From assembly GCF_033239625.1 (NCBI RefSeq), contig NZ_BTCK01000018.1, positions 1 through 64,000 on the forward strand: 64,000 bases of DNA, written 5' to 3'. A program made the position numbers and the translations under genes. Below the pieces are notes generated by a model. It had not been told where the DNA came from. It saw nothing but the letters and a program-made list of their open reading frames with translations, and made no database searches. This DNA is from Paenibacillus_T sp033239625 (GTDB taxonomy: Bacteria > Bacillota > Bacilli > Paenibacillales > Paenibacillaceae). Below, piece after piece: positions 51,940 to 60,526 of the stretch. Position 1 is the stretch's first letter, and the number at the start of each line of letters is the position of its first letter.

Positions 51940-52686
51940 TTAGCCCGTAAACTCTTGTACCCATTGGCCGTTGTAATAACCAACGCCGATTTTCTTAAAG
52001 TTAGCGCTCAGAATGTTCGCTTTGTGGCCTGCGCTGTTCATCCAAGCTGTCATAACCTCTTGCGGCGTCTTCTGACCGGCTGCGATATTCTCGCCTGCAT
52101 ACGAGTATTTCACGCCGTACGCGGTCATCATATCAAATGGCGATCCATATGTCGGAGACGTGTGGCTGAAGTAATGGTTGACCGCCATATCCTTCGCCTT
52201 GTCATTGGCAACCGTCGTAAGCAGGGAGTCGCTCGTCAAAGCGGACAAGCCCGCCTTCGCACGCTCTTGGTTAACAAGCGTTACAACCTGCTGCGCATAA
52301 GCGCTGGTGCTTGTAGTCGTACCCGTACTTGTGCCTGTACCTCCCGTCGACGTGCCTGTGCTTGGCTTCGTCGTCGTCGTTGTACCGCTGCCCGTTCCTG
52401 TGCTTGGCTTCGTTGTCGTAGTCGTGCCGCTGCCCGTTCCCGTGCTTGGCTTCGTCACCGTAACCGTTCCTTGGCCGAGCTGACTCCAGATCGAATTCCA
52501 ATCTATCGTAATCCCGTACTGGGATGCGAGCTTGCTAAGCTCGGAGCTGTTGCTGATTACAATGGTTTTGTACTGTGTCGGGGTTACCGTAGCAGCGGAA
52601 GCTTGACCTGCCGCCCCGATGCCTGCGAACGCCATCCCAGCGATAACGGCGCCAACGACAGTCTTGCGAATATATGGCTTGTTCAT
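51940..52686 (-). CDS. secreted CAP-domain protein (YkwD-like)
   Basis: 248 residues. A signal peptide (VVGAVIAGMAFAGIGAAGQASA) is followed by a domain of about 45 residues. A Thr/Gly/Ser linker comes next, with near-identical 14-residue units (TKPSTGTGSGTTTT), encoded by 42-bp tandem DNA repeats at about 52361-52458. The C-terminal CAP/SCP domain (about 130-246) begins QQVVTLVNQERAKAGLSAL and ends KIGVGYYNGQWVQEFTG, with His residues in NHYFSHTSP and HKANIL. CAP proteins are secreted and stable, of varied or unknown role. The linker length could vary by slippage. Confidence 0.92.
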   Translation of the reverse strand: MNKPYIRKTVVGAVIAGMAFAGIGAAGQASAATVTPTQYKTIVISNSSELSKLASQYGITIDWNSIWSQLGQGTVTVTKPSTGTGSGTTTTTKPSTGTGSGTTTTTKPSTGTSTGGTGTSTGTTTSTSAYAQQVVTLVNQERAKAGLSALTSDSLLTTVANDKAKDMAVNHYFSHTSPTYGSPFDMMTAYGVKYSYAGENIAAGQKTPQEVMTAWMNSAGHKANILSANFKKIGVGYYNGQWVQEFTG

Positions 52687-52852
52687 GTGTTCGTTCCTCC
52701 CGGATCATGATTATCTGTCGAGGAAAGACGACGCTTCCCTTCGATGCCATTCATGTTATCACGGGGAGTGCGGACATTCATGCCGCAGATACTGGAAAAG
52801 ATTAGAGCTTTCTCACCTATCGCTCATTGTTTTCAGACTCTTTCTCATCCAA

Positions 52853-53626
52853 TCAGCCCTTGAATGTGCAATATAAGTCGACAACCTCACGTCCGCCTCT
52901 GAACATCGCCATCAGCTGTTCGAAGCTGACAAGCTGCGGTGCTGTATAATTAAAGTCAAGGATATACAAATTTGGATACAGCCTGCACAGTGTATCGTAT
53001 AGTCTACGAGGCTCCTCATCGAAAATGGTACGCTGCGCAGTCGGGTTGAACTCTACGATCAAGTCAGGTTTGAACTTCGCGATCGTTTTCTCCATGCCGT
53101 TCAACGCGGGCACTTCTGCTCCTTCTACGTCCAGCTTGATCAGATCAAGCGCAGTCAGCTTGCGTTCCTTCACCCAATCATCGATGCGGACGCATTGAAC
53201 CGTTTCTTGATAACCCCGCTCCGCATGCTCGGTCGTAATATGCGACCAACCGCCGCCGAAATCAATGTAGGAAAACTGCATTTGCGTATTTTTATCAAAT
53301 ACACCAAGCTTCACAGGTTCGACATTCGCCTTTTGATTTTGAATAACGTTATAAGTCAAGTAGTTGAAATTAACCGCCGAAGGCTCGAACGCAAATACCT
53401 TGCCCTGCGATGCGTAAGTGCTCATTCCAAGCGAGATCGCGCCAATATTGGCACCAATGTCCAGACATACCGCATTAGGCTTCACGATATTCCGCAGCAC
53501 ATTCATGATATGGGGCTCATAATAGCCGCCGCCCTTCTCGATTCCTGCCAGTATCATATCTCCGTCATTCGAGCTGAGCGCATAGGGGTATGGAAAATTC
53601 GGCATCCGCAGCCAAGTCGTCTTCAT
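52853..53626 (-). CDS. FkbM-family methyltransferase
   Basis: 257 residues. The SAM site is VCLDIGANIGAISLGMS, with the acidic FAFEPSAVNFNYL and the family block LIKLDVEGAEVPALNGM. FkbM enzymes O-methylate sugars or polyketides. The location near a glycosyltransferase operon suggests methylation of a surface glycan, but it is transcribed separately on the other strand. A dispersed repeat lies upstream of its start, at 53651-53686. Confidence 0.88.
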   Translation of the reverse strand: MKTTWLRMPNFPYPYALSSNDGDMILAGIEKGGGYYEPHIMNVLRNIVKPNAVCLDIGANIGAISLGMSTYASQGKVFAFEPSAVNFNYLTYNVIQNQKANVEPVKLGVFDKNTQMQFSYIDFGGGWSHITTEHAERGYQETVQCVRIDDWVKERKLTALDLIKLDVEGAEVPALNGMEKTIAKFKPDLIVEFNPTAQRTIFDEEPRRLYDTLCRLYPNLYILDFNYTAPQLVSFEQLMAMFRGGREVVDLYCTFKG

Positions 53627-53650
53627 TAATGTAATCCCTCCAAGTCTTTA

Positions 53651-53686
53651 TGAGGCTGTTCAAAAAGTCCGCTTTTGATCACGAAG
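53651..53686 (+). repeat. dispersed extragenic repeat
   Basis: TGAGGCTGTTCAAAAAGTCC then GCTTTTGATCACGAAG. A related copy is at 54868-54900 (GGAGGTTGTTCAAA..GTCTGCTTTTGA), and a core is at 26345-26364. Both longer copies sit between genes, one directly after a stop codon. Confidence 0.6.
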
Positions 53687-53729
53687 TAAGTCAGGAAGCT
53701 TAATCAACGTCGAAGCTTGCGTTCACCTT

Positions 53730-54104
53730 TTATGTGGCCTCGTACCAATAAATCGGTCCATTGATAATGGCGCGTCTGCCTGCCGACACTGCATTCATGC
53801 AGTACGTATAGGTCCCTTCGACCGGAACCGTTATCTCGCAGTCCATCGTCATCAGCGCATTCCAATGACACATCTCTGATTCGCGGAACAGCTCTGTGCC
53901 GGCTCCAGACGATTCACGAATAACGATCTCCATCTCGCCGAGATCTGCCGTATGCGGCTTGCTCCAGCCGATCTCGAACGCAAGCCGTACGAGGCGATTA
54001 GGCTTCGTCGTCGTCACCGTCAACCTCCCAATCGGCACCTCCCAATCGACGAGTAGAAAAGGTACGATTTGATGCTTCTCCATTCGATACTCCGCCTTCT
54101 TCAT
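53730..54104 (-). CDS. uncharacterised protein, beta-rich
   Basis: About 124 residues, rich in predicted strands (PIGRLTVTTTKPNRLVRLAFEIGW, MDCEITVPVEGTYTYCMNA), like a small carbohydrate-binding or coat-type beta sandwich. No signal peptide. The start is chosen at ATG 54104, with GGAG six bases in front; another Met seven codons on also has GGAG at that distance, and the frame is open to 54197. No family recognised. It is divergent from the DUF1796 gene. Confidence 0.6.
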   Translation of the reverse strand: MKKAEYRMEKHQIVPFLLVDWEVPIGRLTVTTTKPNRLVRLAFEIGWSKPHTADLGEMEIVIRESSGAGTELFRESEMCHWNALMTMDCEITVPVEGTYTYCMNAVSAGRRAIINGPIYWYEAT

Positions 54105-54240
54105 CCTCTGCTCCAGTCTCCTCTCATCCGTGATTCGGCACTTAATCGTTCTATTATATGAGTGATAGAGTTCGCCCGTACGGGCGATCAATCGCATTCA
54201 TAGAATAGAGTAAGAAGAATAAGAAAGAGTGGAGATGCGC

Positions 54241-54867
54241 ATGGAGCTTCGCGAAATTGGAGGACAATACGATGCCATATTCAGCTTGGGGATGAACTGT
54301 CTCCCTGCGATTCAACTGGAACGTAACGGAATTCGTCCGTATACGGGAGTGCTGGACTGGGTAGAAGTGCAGCATCTGCCGAATGTCACCGAGATGATCC
54401 GCAACCGATTTTCGGATTTTGCGCTGCGGCACAATCTGGTCTACCATACGATGCTGAACAACTTCGTCTTCCTGCGGGATGTGAAGAACGGAATGATCAT
54501 CGTTCATGACTTCCCTTACCCGCGCAACACGGCGACTCACTTGCCGGATTATGATGCCTTCCGTGCCAAAATGGATCGGCGAATCGAGCGGTTTCTGAGC
54601 AAAGCCGCCAGCTCGCGGCGTATTCTATTCGTCCGCACAGGAGGGCTTCCGGAGGAGGCGCTTGAGCTGGAGAGTGCGCTCGCATCAATCGTGACGGGCG
54701 AATTCCATATCCTTCTCGTCAATCACAACCCCGTCAAAGGTCTTGTCGAGAACCATTGGCCGCTCAAACACACATGTGGGGTTCTGCTGCCGGACCAGCC
54801 TGACATCTGGTATGGCAACGACGCTTACTGGAAGCAGATTCTTAAGAATGTGAAGTACAAACCTTAA
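54241..54867 (+). CDS. DUF1796-family putative cysteine peptidase
   Basis: 208 residues. The start DAIFSLGMNCLPAIQLERNG, with Cys20 and the following RPYTGVLDWV, is the DUF1796 signature. Later MIIVHDFPYP supplies a candidate catalytic His, and LFVRTGG and LLVNHNP are also typical. The family is annotated as papain-like from structure prediction, with no known substrate; members cluster with surface-glycan and capsule genes. The ATG at 54241 has GTGGAG six bases upstream. An extragenic repeat follows the stop. Confidence 0.85.
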   Translation: MELREIGGQYDAIFSLGMNCLPAIQLERNGIRPYTGVLDWVEVQHLPNVTEMIRNRFSDFALRHNLVYHTMLNNFVFLRDVKNGMIIVHDFPYPRNTATHLPDYDAFRAKMDRRIERFLSKAASSRRILFVRTGGLPEEALELESALASIVTGEFHILLVNHNPVKGLVENHWPLKHTCGVLLPDQPDIWYGNDAYWKQILKNVKYKP

Positions 54868-54900
54868 GGAGGTTGTTCAAACCGTCTGCTTTTGACGCCA
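54868..54900 (+). repeat. dispersed extragenic repeat
   Basis: GGAGGTTGTTCAAACCGTCT then GCTTTTGACGCCA, directly after the DUF1796 stop; relative of 53651-53686. The rest of 54901-55059 shows no gene. Confidence 0.6.
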
Positions 54901-55059
54901 TGGATCTACATTATTTTCCATAATCAGACTAACGATCTATCCTTTTTTTACTAGAATGGTGATAGTATAGTTGTCAAAAGAAGGAAACGGAGAGTGAGCA
55001 ATCGTAACCGTTCGCAGGCTCGCAATCGATGATGATCGAAGCAGGAAAGGAAGATTGTG

Positions 55060-55611
55060 ATGTACAGACAAGTAGAAACCGCTCATGACCTGGCGCAATT
55101 CAATCAAGTATGGGAAACCGTATGGCGCGAGAAAGGGTACGAGCTGGAATACTCCCGCAGCGTGCTCGCCCGCTATGTGGTGACTGCTCCCGAAGGCCAA
55201 GTTGTCGGTACATCCGAGATTAAACGCTATATTCGTGGCCAAAGTGAGATTGACGGGATTGCTCCGTTCGCCGAACATCCATCCATTATCGCCAGCCAAG
55301 GCAGCATAGGCGAGATTGACAAATTCGCTCTGCTTCGTCAGTTCCGAGGGCTTCGCTATTCAGCCGAGCTTATGTCGACAGCCGTTCACTGCTGCATGAG
55401 ATTCAACCTCAAATATTGCGTGACGCTGCTGGAGCCTGTATTCTGCCGCGCGCTTCGCGTGTCGTTCAAAGTACCGATGGAGCAGATCGCCGAGAAAGCC
55501 TACTACAAAGGTGACTATGTCATACCGATCGTGTTCGACGTGGAACAATTCTATCAGAACGCTCATCGCTATGATTGGATCACGCTGCCGGACCTTGCCA
55601 ATGCGCGATAA
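55060..55611 (+). CDS. GNAT-fold acyltransferase-like protein
   Basis: 183 residues. Its layout recalls the GNAT/autoinducer-synthase fold: an N-terminal helix pair, VVGTSEIKRYI, then GEIDKFALLRQFRGLRYSAELMS (where GNAT enzymes bind acyl-CoA), and a C-terminal strand region with Cys residues. It resembles N-acyl amino acid synthase-like proteins only in general form. The acyl donor and acceptor are unknown. The start is at ATG 55060 (GGAAGG nine bases upstream). A strong terminator follows. Confidence 0.65.
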   Translation: MYRQVETAHDLAQFNQVWETVWREKGYELEYSRSVLARYVVTAPEGQVVGTSEIKRYIRGQSEIDGIAPFAEHPSIIASQGSIGEIDKFALLRQFRGLRYSAELMSTAVHCCMRFNLKYCVTLLEPVFCRALRVSFKVPMEQIAEKAYYKGDYVIPIVFDVEQFYQNAHRYDWITLPDLANAR

Positions 55612-55665
55612 CGAACAACGCCTTCATCTCCGCTGGCGAAGCGGGAATGAAGGCGTTGTTCGTTA
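55609..55665. terminator. bidirectional terminator
   Basis: AACGAACAACGCCTTCAT pairs with its inverse around an inner CCGC/GCGG stem; an unusually long stem between convergent genes. Confidence 0.9.
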
Positions 55666-55669
55666 TGTT

Positions 55670-56929
55670 TTATTCATCTGAATCGTCCGGTTCATCCGGG
55701 TATGGAAAATCGAGCTTGTCAGCCTTCAGCAAATTGCAGTCGCTGCAGGCGCACACGCAGTTCATCGGGGACGATAATCCGCCCTTCGACTTCGGCATGA
55801 CGTGGTCGATCGTATCGCCGAATTGCCCGCAGTAGCGGCACACATAATTGTCCCGCTGCAGAATGAGCAGTCGGAAATCGCTCTTCGTATACAGTTTATG
55901 AATGAGCCTTGGATGAATAATGCCCGCGGCCCCTTCCTGCACCATCCGAACCGCAATGTCCTTCTCGATCTCCGTATGCCAACGCTTGCCCGTCTCGCGG
56001 CGCCCGCGAAGCCGAATCATTCCAGTCCCTTTATCATTCAGAATCGCTGCATCATACGTAAAGGGCCCCTTGAACGGCACGATCCGCTTGTTCGGCGGCC
56101 GTACAGCCGGACGCTTCGGCGGTTCCGCCTCGGATACAGGCGATTCGCCCTCCGAGTTCCGCTTGCCCTTGCGCCGTCGGCGCTTCCGTTTCCGCTTGCG
56201 TTTGGCGGGAGCGTCTTCGCCGCCGAGATCATCCTCGGCATCATCGGAAGAATCGGCGATCGCCATCCCTTCCGATGATTCATCGTCGTCGTGAGCGGAT
56301 AGCGGCGCTGCAGCAGAATGATGGTCTGGACTAGCCTCATCATCAGCAAGACTCGAGACGATTACGCTGCCCTTCTTCTTGCTGCGGCGTCTGCGTTTGC
56401 GCTTCCGTTGGCGCTTGCCGCCGCTCACTTGTTCTAGCGACGAGTCATCTGCGGACACTTCTTCGAACTCAGCCTCATGATCACTCTCATTGGAATGTTC
56501 GTTGTCCGTATCCAGCGCTGGCGCAAAACTGCCTGCTGACTGCTGCGGATCAGACGCTTCGTCCGTTCCTACTTCCTGCGCAGCAATCTTCTTCGCCTTC
56601 TTGCCGCGTCTGCGTTTTCTCTTGCGCTTACGCTTTGGCTGCTCCCCAGCGTCCTCCGCTGCTTCGAGCACAGCATCGTCGGCAGAATCTGTGCCAGTGC
56701 CGGCTTCAGCTGCTGAATTGCGCTCGACGCCGCCACCCCGTGTCGCGGCCTCCTCGCCGTAAAGCGCTTGCGCATTCGGCGTCGCCGCCTCGTCTCCTGA
56801 TGCACGCAGCCGCTTGCGCGAACGCAGACAAGCGCGGCAAATACCGCGCCGCGTCTGTCGTCCGGACCGCTTCGGATATGCCTCCGGCGGTTTCTCCGCA
56901 CCGCAGCCGGCGCATTGAATATTAGACAT
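55670..56929 (-). CDS. HNH endonuclease with zinc ribbon and charged central region
   Basis: 419 residues. An N-terminal zinc ribbon (C6, C9, C31, C34) precedes about 220 residues of low complexity, in which three Lys/Arg blocks (KRKRKRRRGKK, RKRKRRRRSKKK, RKRKRKRRRRKGK) alternate with Asp/Glu/Ser-rich stretches. A domain of about 70 residues follows, and then an HNH nuclease core (CRYCGQFGDTIDHVMPKSKGG, CSDCNLLKADK). Related HNH proteins of Bacillales lack the long charged insert. It should bind DNA strongly. The start is at ATG 56929, eight bases after GGAG. Confidence 0.85.
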   Translation of the reverse strand: MSNIQCAGCGAEKPPEAYPKRSGRQTRRGICRACLRSRKRLRASGDEAATPNAQALYGEEAATRGGGVERNSAAEAGTGTDSADDAVLEAAEDAGEQPKRKRKRKRRRGKKAKKIAAQEVGTDEASDPQQSAGSFAPALDTDNEHSNESDHEAEFEEVSADDSSLEQVSGGKRQRKRKRRRRSKKKGSVIVSSLADDEASPDHHSAAAPLSAHDDDESSEGMAIADSSDDAEDDLGGEDAPAKRKRKRKRRRRKGKRNSEGESPVSEAEPPKRPAVRPPNKRIVPFKGPFTYDAAILNDKGTGMIRLRGRRETGKRWHTEIEKDIAVRMVQEGAAGIIHPRLIHKLYTKSDFRLLILQRDNYVCRYCGQFGDTIDHVMPKSKGGLSSPMNCVCACSDCNLLKADKLDFPYPDEPDDSDE

Positions 56930-57046
56930 GCCCATTTCTCCGTTCCTCTGTATGCTGCCTTGGGACACAAGTTAGTAGCAAACTTTCCTTCATGTTACCC
57001 AAAATCTGCACATATCGCAAGGAATCAATGGAAATGGGCATTGCTG

Positions 57047-58528
57047 TTAAGCTGACGTTATGCGGAAAACAACCGGCAATACGCCCGCCGTCTCAACACC
57101 ACGAATCGCGAGTGCATCCTGCCCGCGATCCCACTGTACGTCGCCGTCCCAGCCGAGCCGGTCGATGCGCGCGATACCTTCCTTATACAGGCCTGCCGCT
57201 TCTCCGAGCGATTCGATGATGATGTCTTCCGCTCCCGGATTACGCAGCGCGATCGCATACAGCACGTTGTCTTTGACCGTGAAACGAATGTCCTTATGCG
57301 TGAACTTGTCCCGCTTGCTATCGGAGAAAGCCCCGTCCGGCACGGCCGTCGGACCTTCGCCGTAGATCTTCCAATGCTTCGTATCATAGATCGCTTCGCC
57401 GTTAACGGACAACCACTCGCCGATCGTCTCCAGCATCGCAATCTCTTCATCCGGGAGCGTTCCGTCCGCTTTCGGCCCGATGTTAAGCAGCAGCGAGCCG
57501 TTCTTGCTCACGATATCGACCAGGTCGCTCACAATGTCTTCGACCGGCTTGTAATGCTGCTCTTTCACATAACACCAGCTGTTGTACGATACCGCCGTAT
57601 CCGTCTGCCAGAACGGCTCTCGAATGCCCTTCAGCTGGCCGCGCTCAACATCATAAACAGCCGTGCCTTCCGGGAAGCTATTGTATTTGTAGTTGATCGC
57701 AACCGGCTGGTTCCGTTCCGCACTTAGGTTGTAATAATACGAAGCGAACTGCTGCAAGTACGGTTCGAAAGCATGCTGCTGAATCCACCAGTCGAAATAA
57801 ACGATGTCCGGGGCATACTTGTCCGCAAGCTCGCACGTCCGCGCCAGCCAGTCATCGAGATAAGCCGCATTCGGCGGACACAGCGACGGATCATGATGGT
57901 CCTCAGGCCCTTTCGCTGCCGGTCCGTAGAACGATTCGAATGCCGGATCCTGCACATCCGAAGGGAACTTCCGGCCGCCGTCGAAGAACCACCAATGCTC
58001 CGCGCGGTGGCTCGATACGCCGAACTTCAAGCCCCGTGCGCGCGCCGCGGCGCCGAGCTCGGCAATAATGTCCTTGCGCGGCCCCATCTGCACAGCGTTC
58101 CATTCCGACAGCTCGCTGCCGTACATTTGGAACCCGTCATGATGTTCTGCCACTGGAATGACATAACGCGCACCCGACTTCACGAACAGGTCAGCCCATT
58201 GATCGGCGTCGAATTTCTCTGCCTTGAACATCGGGATGAAATCCTTGTAGCCGAATTCCGTATGCGGCCCGAACGTCTCCGCGTGATGCTTCCACTCTGG
58301 CGATCCCTCTTGGTACATGTTGCGCGAGTACCACTCGTTATTGAAGGCAGGCACGGCGAACAAGCCCCAGTGGATGAAAATGCCGAACTTCGCCCCCTCG
58401 TACCACTCCGGTACTTGGAACTGCTTGAGCGATTCCCAGTCTGGCTGGAACGGCCCATGCTTCGACACTTGACGCGCCTGCGATAGGATAGACTGTTGTT
58501 GCGATTGCTGCTGCTCCGATAGTTTCAT
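57047..58528 (-). CDS. alpha-L-fucosidase, GH29
   Basis: 493 residues, no signal peptide, so cytoplasmic. GH29 motifs are PEWYEGAKFGIFIHWGLFAVP, the His pair AEHHDGF, and the nucleophile D246 in DIVYFDWW. The C-terminal beta domain holds about 150 residues. It releases L-fucose from short oligosaccharides that must be imported first. A Gln-rich N-terminus (SEQQQSQQQS) is unusual. No transporter is adjacent. The SDR-FAH pair at 40-42 kb could take up a fucose-derived acid; this is inference. Confidence 0.93.
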   Translation of the reverse strand: MKLSEQQQSQQQSILSQARQVSKHGPFQPDWESLKQFQVPEWYEGAKFGIFIHWGLFAVPAFNNEWYSRNMYQEGSPEWKHHAETFGPHTEFGYKDFIPMFKAEKFDADQWADLFVKSGARYVIPVAEHHDGFQMYGSELSEWNAVQMGPRKDIIAELGAAARARGLKFGVSSHRAEHWWFFDGGRKFPSDVQDPAFESFYGPAAKGPEDHHDPSLCPPNAAYLDDWLARTCELADKYAPDIVYFDWWIQQHAFEPYLQQFASYYYNLSAERNQPVAINYKYNSFPEGTAVYDVERGQLKGIREPFWQTDTAVSYNSWCYVKEQHYKPVEDIVSDLVDIVSKNGSLLLNIGPKADGTLPDEEIAMLETIGEWLSVNGEAIYDTKHWKIYGEGPTAVPDGAFSDSKRDKFTHKDIRFTVKDNVLYAIALRNPGAEDIIIESLGEAAGLYKEGIARIDRLGWDGDVQWDRGQDALAIRGVETAGVLPVVFRITSA

Positions 58529-58742
58529 AGTTTATATAAACCTCCTGCGTGTATGACGATAATGGATAGCTTCATTATATCCACTCTATCATCGCTTCCG
58601 ACAGAAGCGTTCTTTGCACAAGCGTGTCCGATCTTGATATTGTGATGATTTTGTTAGCAGAATTGAAAATTTCGCATTGTATTTCCAATGAAAGCGATTA
58701 ATATAGGAAATAAGTAGGAACATCATCTGAGGAGGAATACCC

Positions 58743-60455
58743 ATGCAGCGCCAGCAGCGTTCCCGATTCTCCTTGCAACTGAAATCGATTCGTCTCAAAT
58801 TAACCATCGCCTTCGCAGCGGTCATCGTACTCGTGGTCACGCTTGGCGGCATCCAGTCCTACCGATTCTATGGTTATCTGCAAGAGTACAACAGCCTTCT
58901 TACGGCAACCTCACAGGCGAATACGATGAACGGACTGCTCAAGCCCGCGCTTGACGAAGAGGTTCTTCAAGTGGTGAATGGGATGAAGTCGTTCGAGGAT
59001 GGCGGGCAGTACAAGCTGCTGGACGATATGAATGGGCGGTTGCAGCAATTCATAGACGGCGAGCATGATGGCACCGTACTGAAGCGCACGGAAGAGCTGC
59101 ATAACACGATGGAATCTCTTGCGGGGATTGTAGAGAAGTTGAAAAGTCAGCTTGCAGATGGCGCTTCGGTAGACGACACGACGGCTACATACGACTACTT
59201 AACCGAGACGACAGCTCTCATCGATCAGCAGGTTCAGACGATTATTCGGGAGAAGCTTATTTCATCCGAAGCGAGAGCGGATCAGATTACGGACTCTTTC
59301 ATTCAAAGCGTCTATATCTTCTTAGGGCTTAGCGCTTGCATTATCGCACTGTCGCTATTCATTGCCTTGCGAGTGTCGCGCGGGATTGCCAAGCCGCTCA
59401 CAACCCTTCAACATAGCCTCTCCCGATTGGAAAATGGCGATCTGACCGTCCCGACGATCGACGTTCTGACCAAGGACGAAATCGGCAAGCTGAACGGCTC
59501 CTACAACGCCATGCTGCTCAGTCTTCGCTCCATTATTACGAGCGTTCGCGATACAAGCGTACAAGTATCCGCCTCATCCGACCATATGTACGAAGGCATT
59601 CGCGATAACAATCAAGCAAGCGAAGAGATCGCGATGAAGACGCAGTCCATCTCGCTCTCGATGCATGAACAAGATCGACTTACGCACTCCGCGGCAGCGC
59701 AATTCGACAGCCTATATGCTTCGTTCGAGGAGCTCGTTCATCGAGCGAACGGCATTCAGCTGCATGCGCAGCAATCCGTTCATCTTGCCGACAGCGGCAT
59801 TCGCGACATGAATACATTCCTGCAATCGTTCAATCAGTTGAAGCATACGGTCACAGCAGTCGAGACGAGCACGGAGCAGCTTGAGCAGCGGATTGCCGAG
59901 ACGTCCGAGCAGTTGCAGCAAATCCGCAGCATTGCGAGCGAGACGAACCTGCTCTCGCTTAACGCATCCATCGAAGCCGCTCGCTCCGCTGAAGCCGGCA
60001 AAGGCTTCGCCGTTATCGCGCATCGCGTGAAGCAGCTTGCTGGTCTGACAGGCGAGCTTGCCGCAACAATAGAGACGAATATTGCGGACTTGAACACGCA
60101 GCTTGGCCTCATCCGCCAGCAGATGACGGACAGCAGCACGCTGCTTACCGATGGCCAGCACAATTCAGCGTCTGTCGATCATGCGCTCCGCCACATACAT
60201 ACGGCTAACCATGAAGTCCAACGCGAAGCGGACTCCATGCATGTCGATATGCAGGATGCCATGCAGCGGATGACACAGGCGCACCAGCTGCTTGAAGAGG
60301 TGAAGTCGCAGACCAACTCCGTGAAGGATGAGGTCACCAGCATCGCCGCCCGAGGCGAGGAGCAGATTGCGACTCTCCAAGAGGTGTCCAGCACTTCCGA
60401 TGCGTTCTTCGAACGGATTCGGGCGATGGACAAGACGATTTCGAAGTTTCAATAG
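58743..60455 (+). CDS. methyl-accepting chemotaxis protein
   Basis: 570 residues. A first membrane helix (about 18-40) is followed by an extracellular four-helix-bundle-like ligand domain (about 41-183). The second helix (about 184-206), a HAMP domain (about 207-260) and the signalling region (ETNLLSLNASIEAARSAEAGKGFAVIA, given in part: ETNLLSLNASIEAAR) complete it. It senses a ligand outside and signals to CheA. GAGGAGG precedes the ATG. The ligand is not known; the fucosidase gene lies divergent from it. Confidence 0.93.
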   Translation: MQRQQRSRFSLQLKSIRLKLTIAFAAVIVLVVTLGGIQSYRFYGYLQEYNSLLTATSQANTMNGLLKPALDEEVLQVVNGMKSFEDGGQYKLLDDMNGRLQQFIDGEHDGTVLKRTEELHNTMESLAGIVEKLKSQLADGASVDDTTATYDYLTETTALIDQQVQTIIREKLISSEARADQITDSFIQSVYIFLGLSACIIALSLFIALRVSRGIAKPLTTLQHSLSRLENGDLTVPTIDVLTKDEIGKLNGSYNAMLLSLRSIITSVRDTSVQVSASSDHMYEGIRDNNQASEEIAMKTQSISLSMHEQDRLTHSAAAQFDSLYASFEELVHRANGIQLHAQQSVHLADSGIRDMNTFLQSFNQLKHTVTAVETSTEQLEQRIAETSEQLQQIRSIASETNLLSLNASIEAARSAEAGKGFAVIAHRVKQLAGLTGELAATIETNIADLNTQLGLIRQQMTDSSTLLTDGQHNSASVDHALRHIHTANHEVQREADSMHVDMQDAMQRMTQAHQLLEEVKSQTNSVKDEVTSIAARGEEQIATLQEVSSTSDAFFERIRAMDKTISKFQ

Positions 60456-60458
60456 TGA

Positions 60459-60498
60459 AAAAGGCCAATTATGGAGAGTCACATAATTGGCCTTCTTC
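60459..60498. terminator. bidirectional terminator
   Basis: AAGGCCAATTATG and CATAATTGGCCTT pair; the plus side runs into CTTCATTTTG, the minus side into TTTTTC. Confidence 0.85.
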
Positions 60499-60526
60499 AT
60501 TTTGCGAAGAAGCTTGGTCGGCATTC

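Noticed and set aside
54937..55299. Minus-strand 120-residue frame
   Set aside because: Opposite the GNAT-like gene, no ribosome site, and composition typical of an antisense frame.
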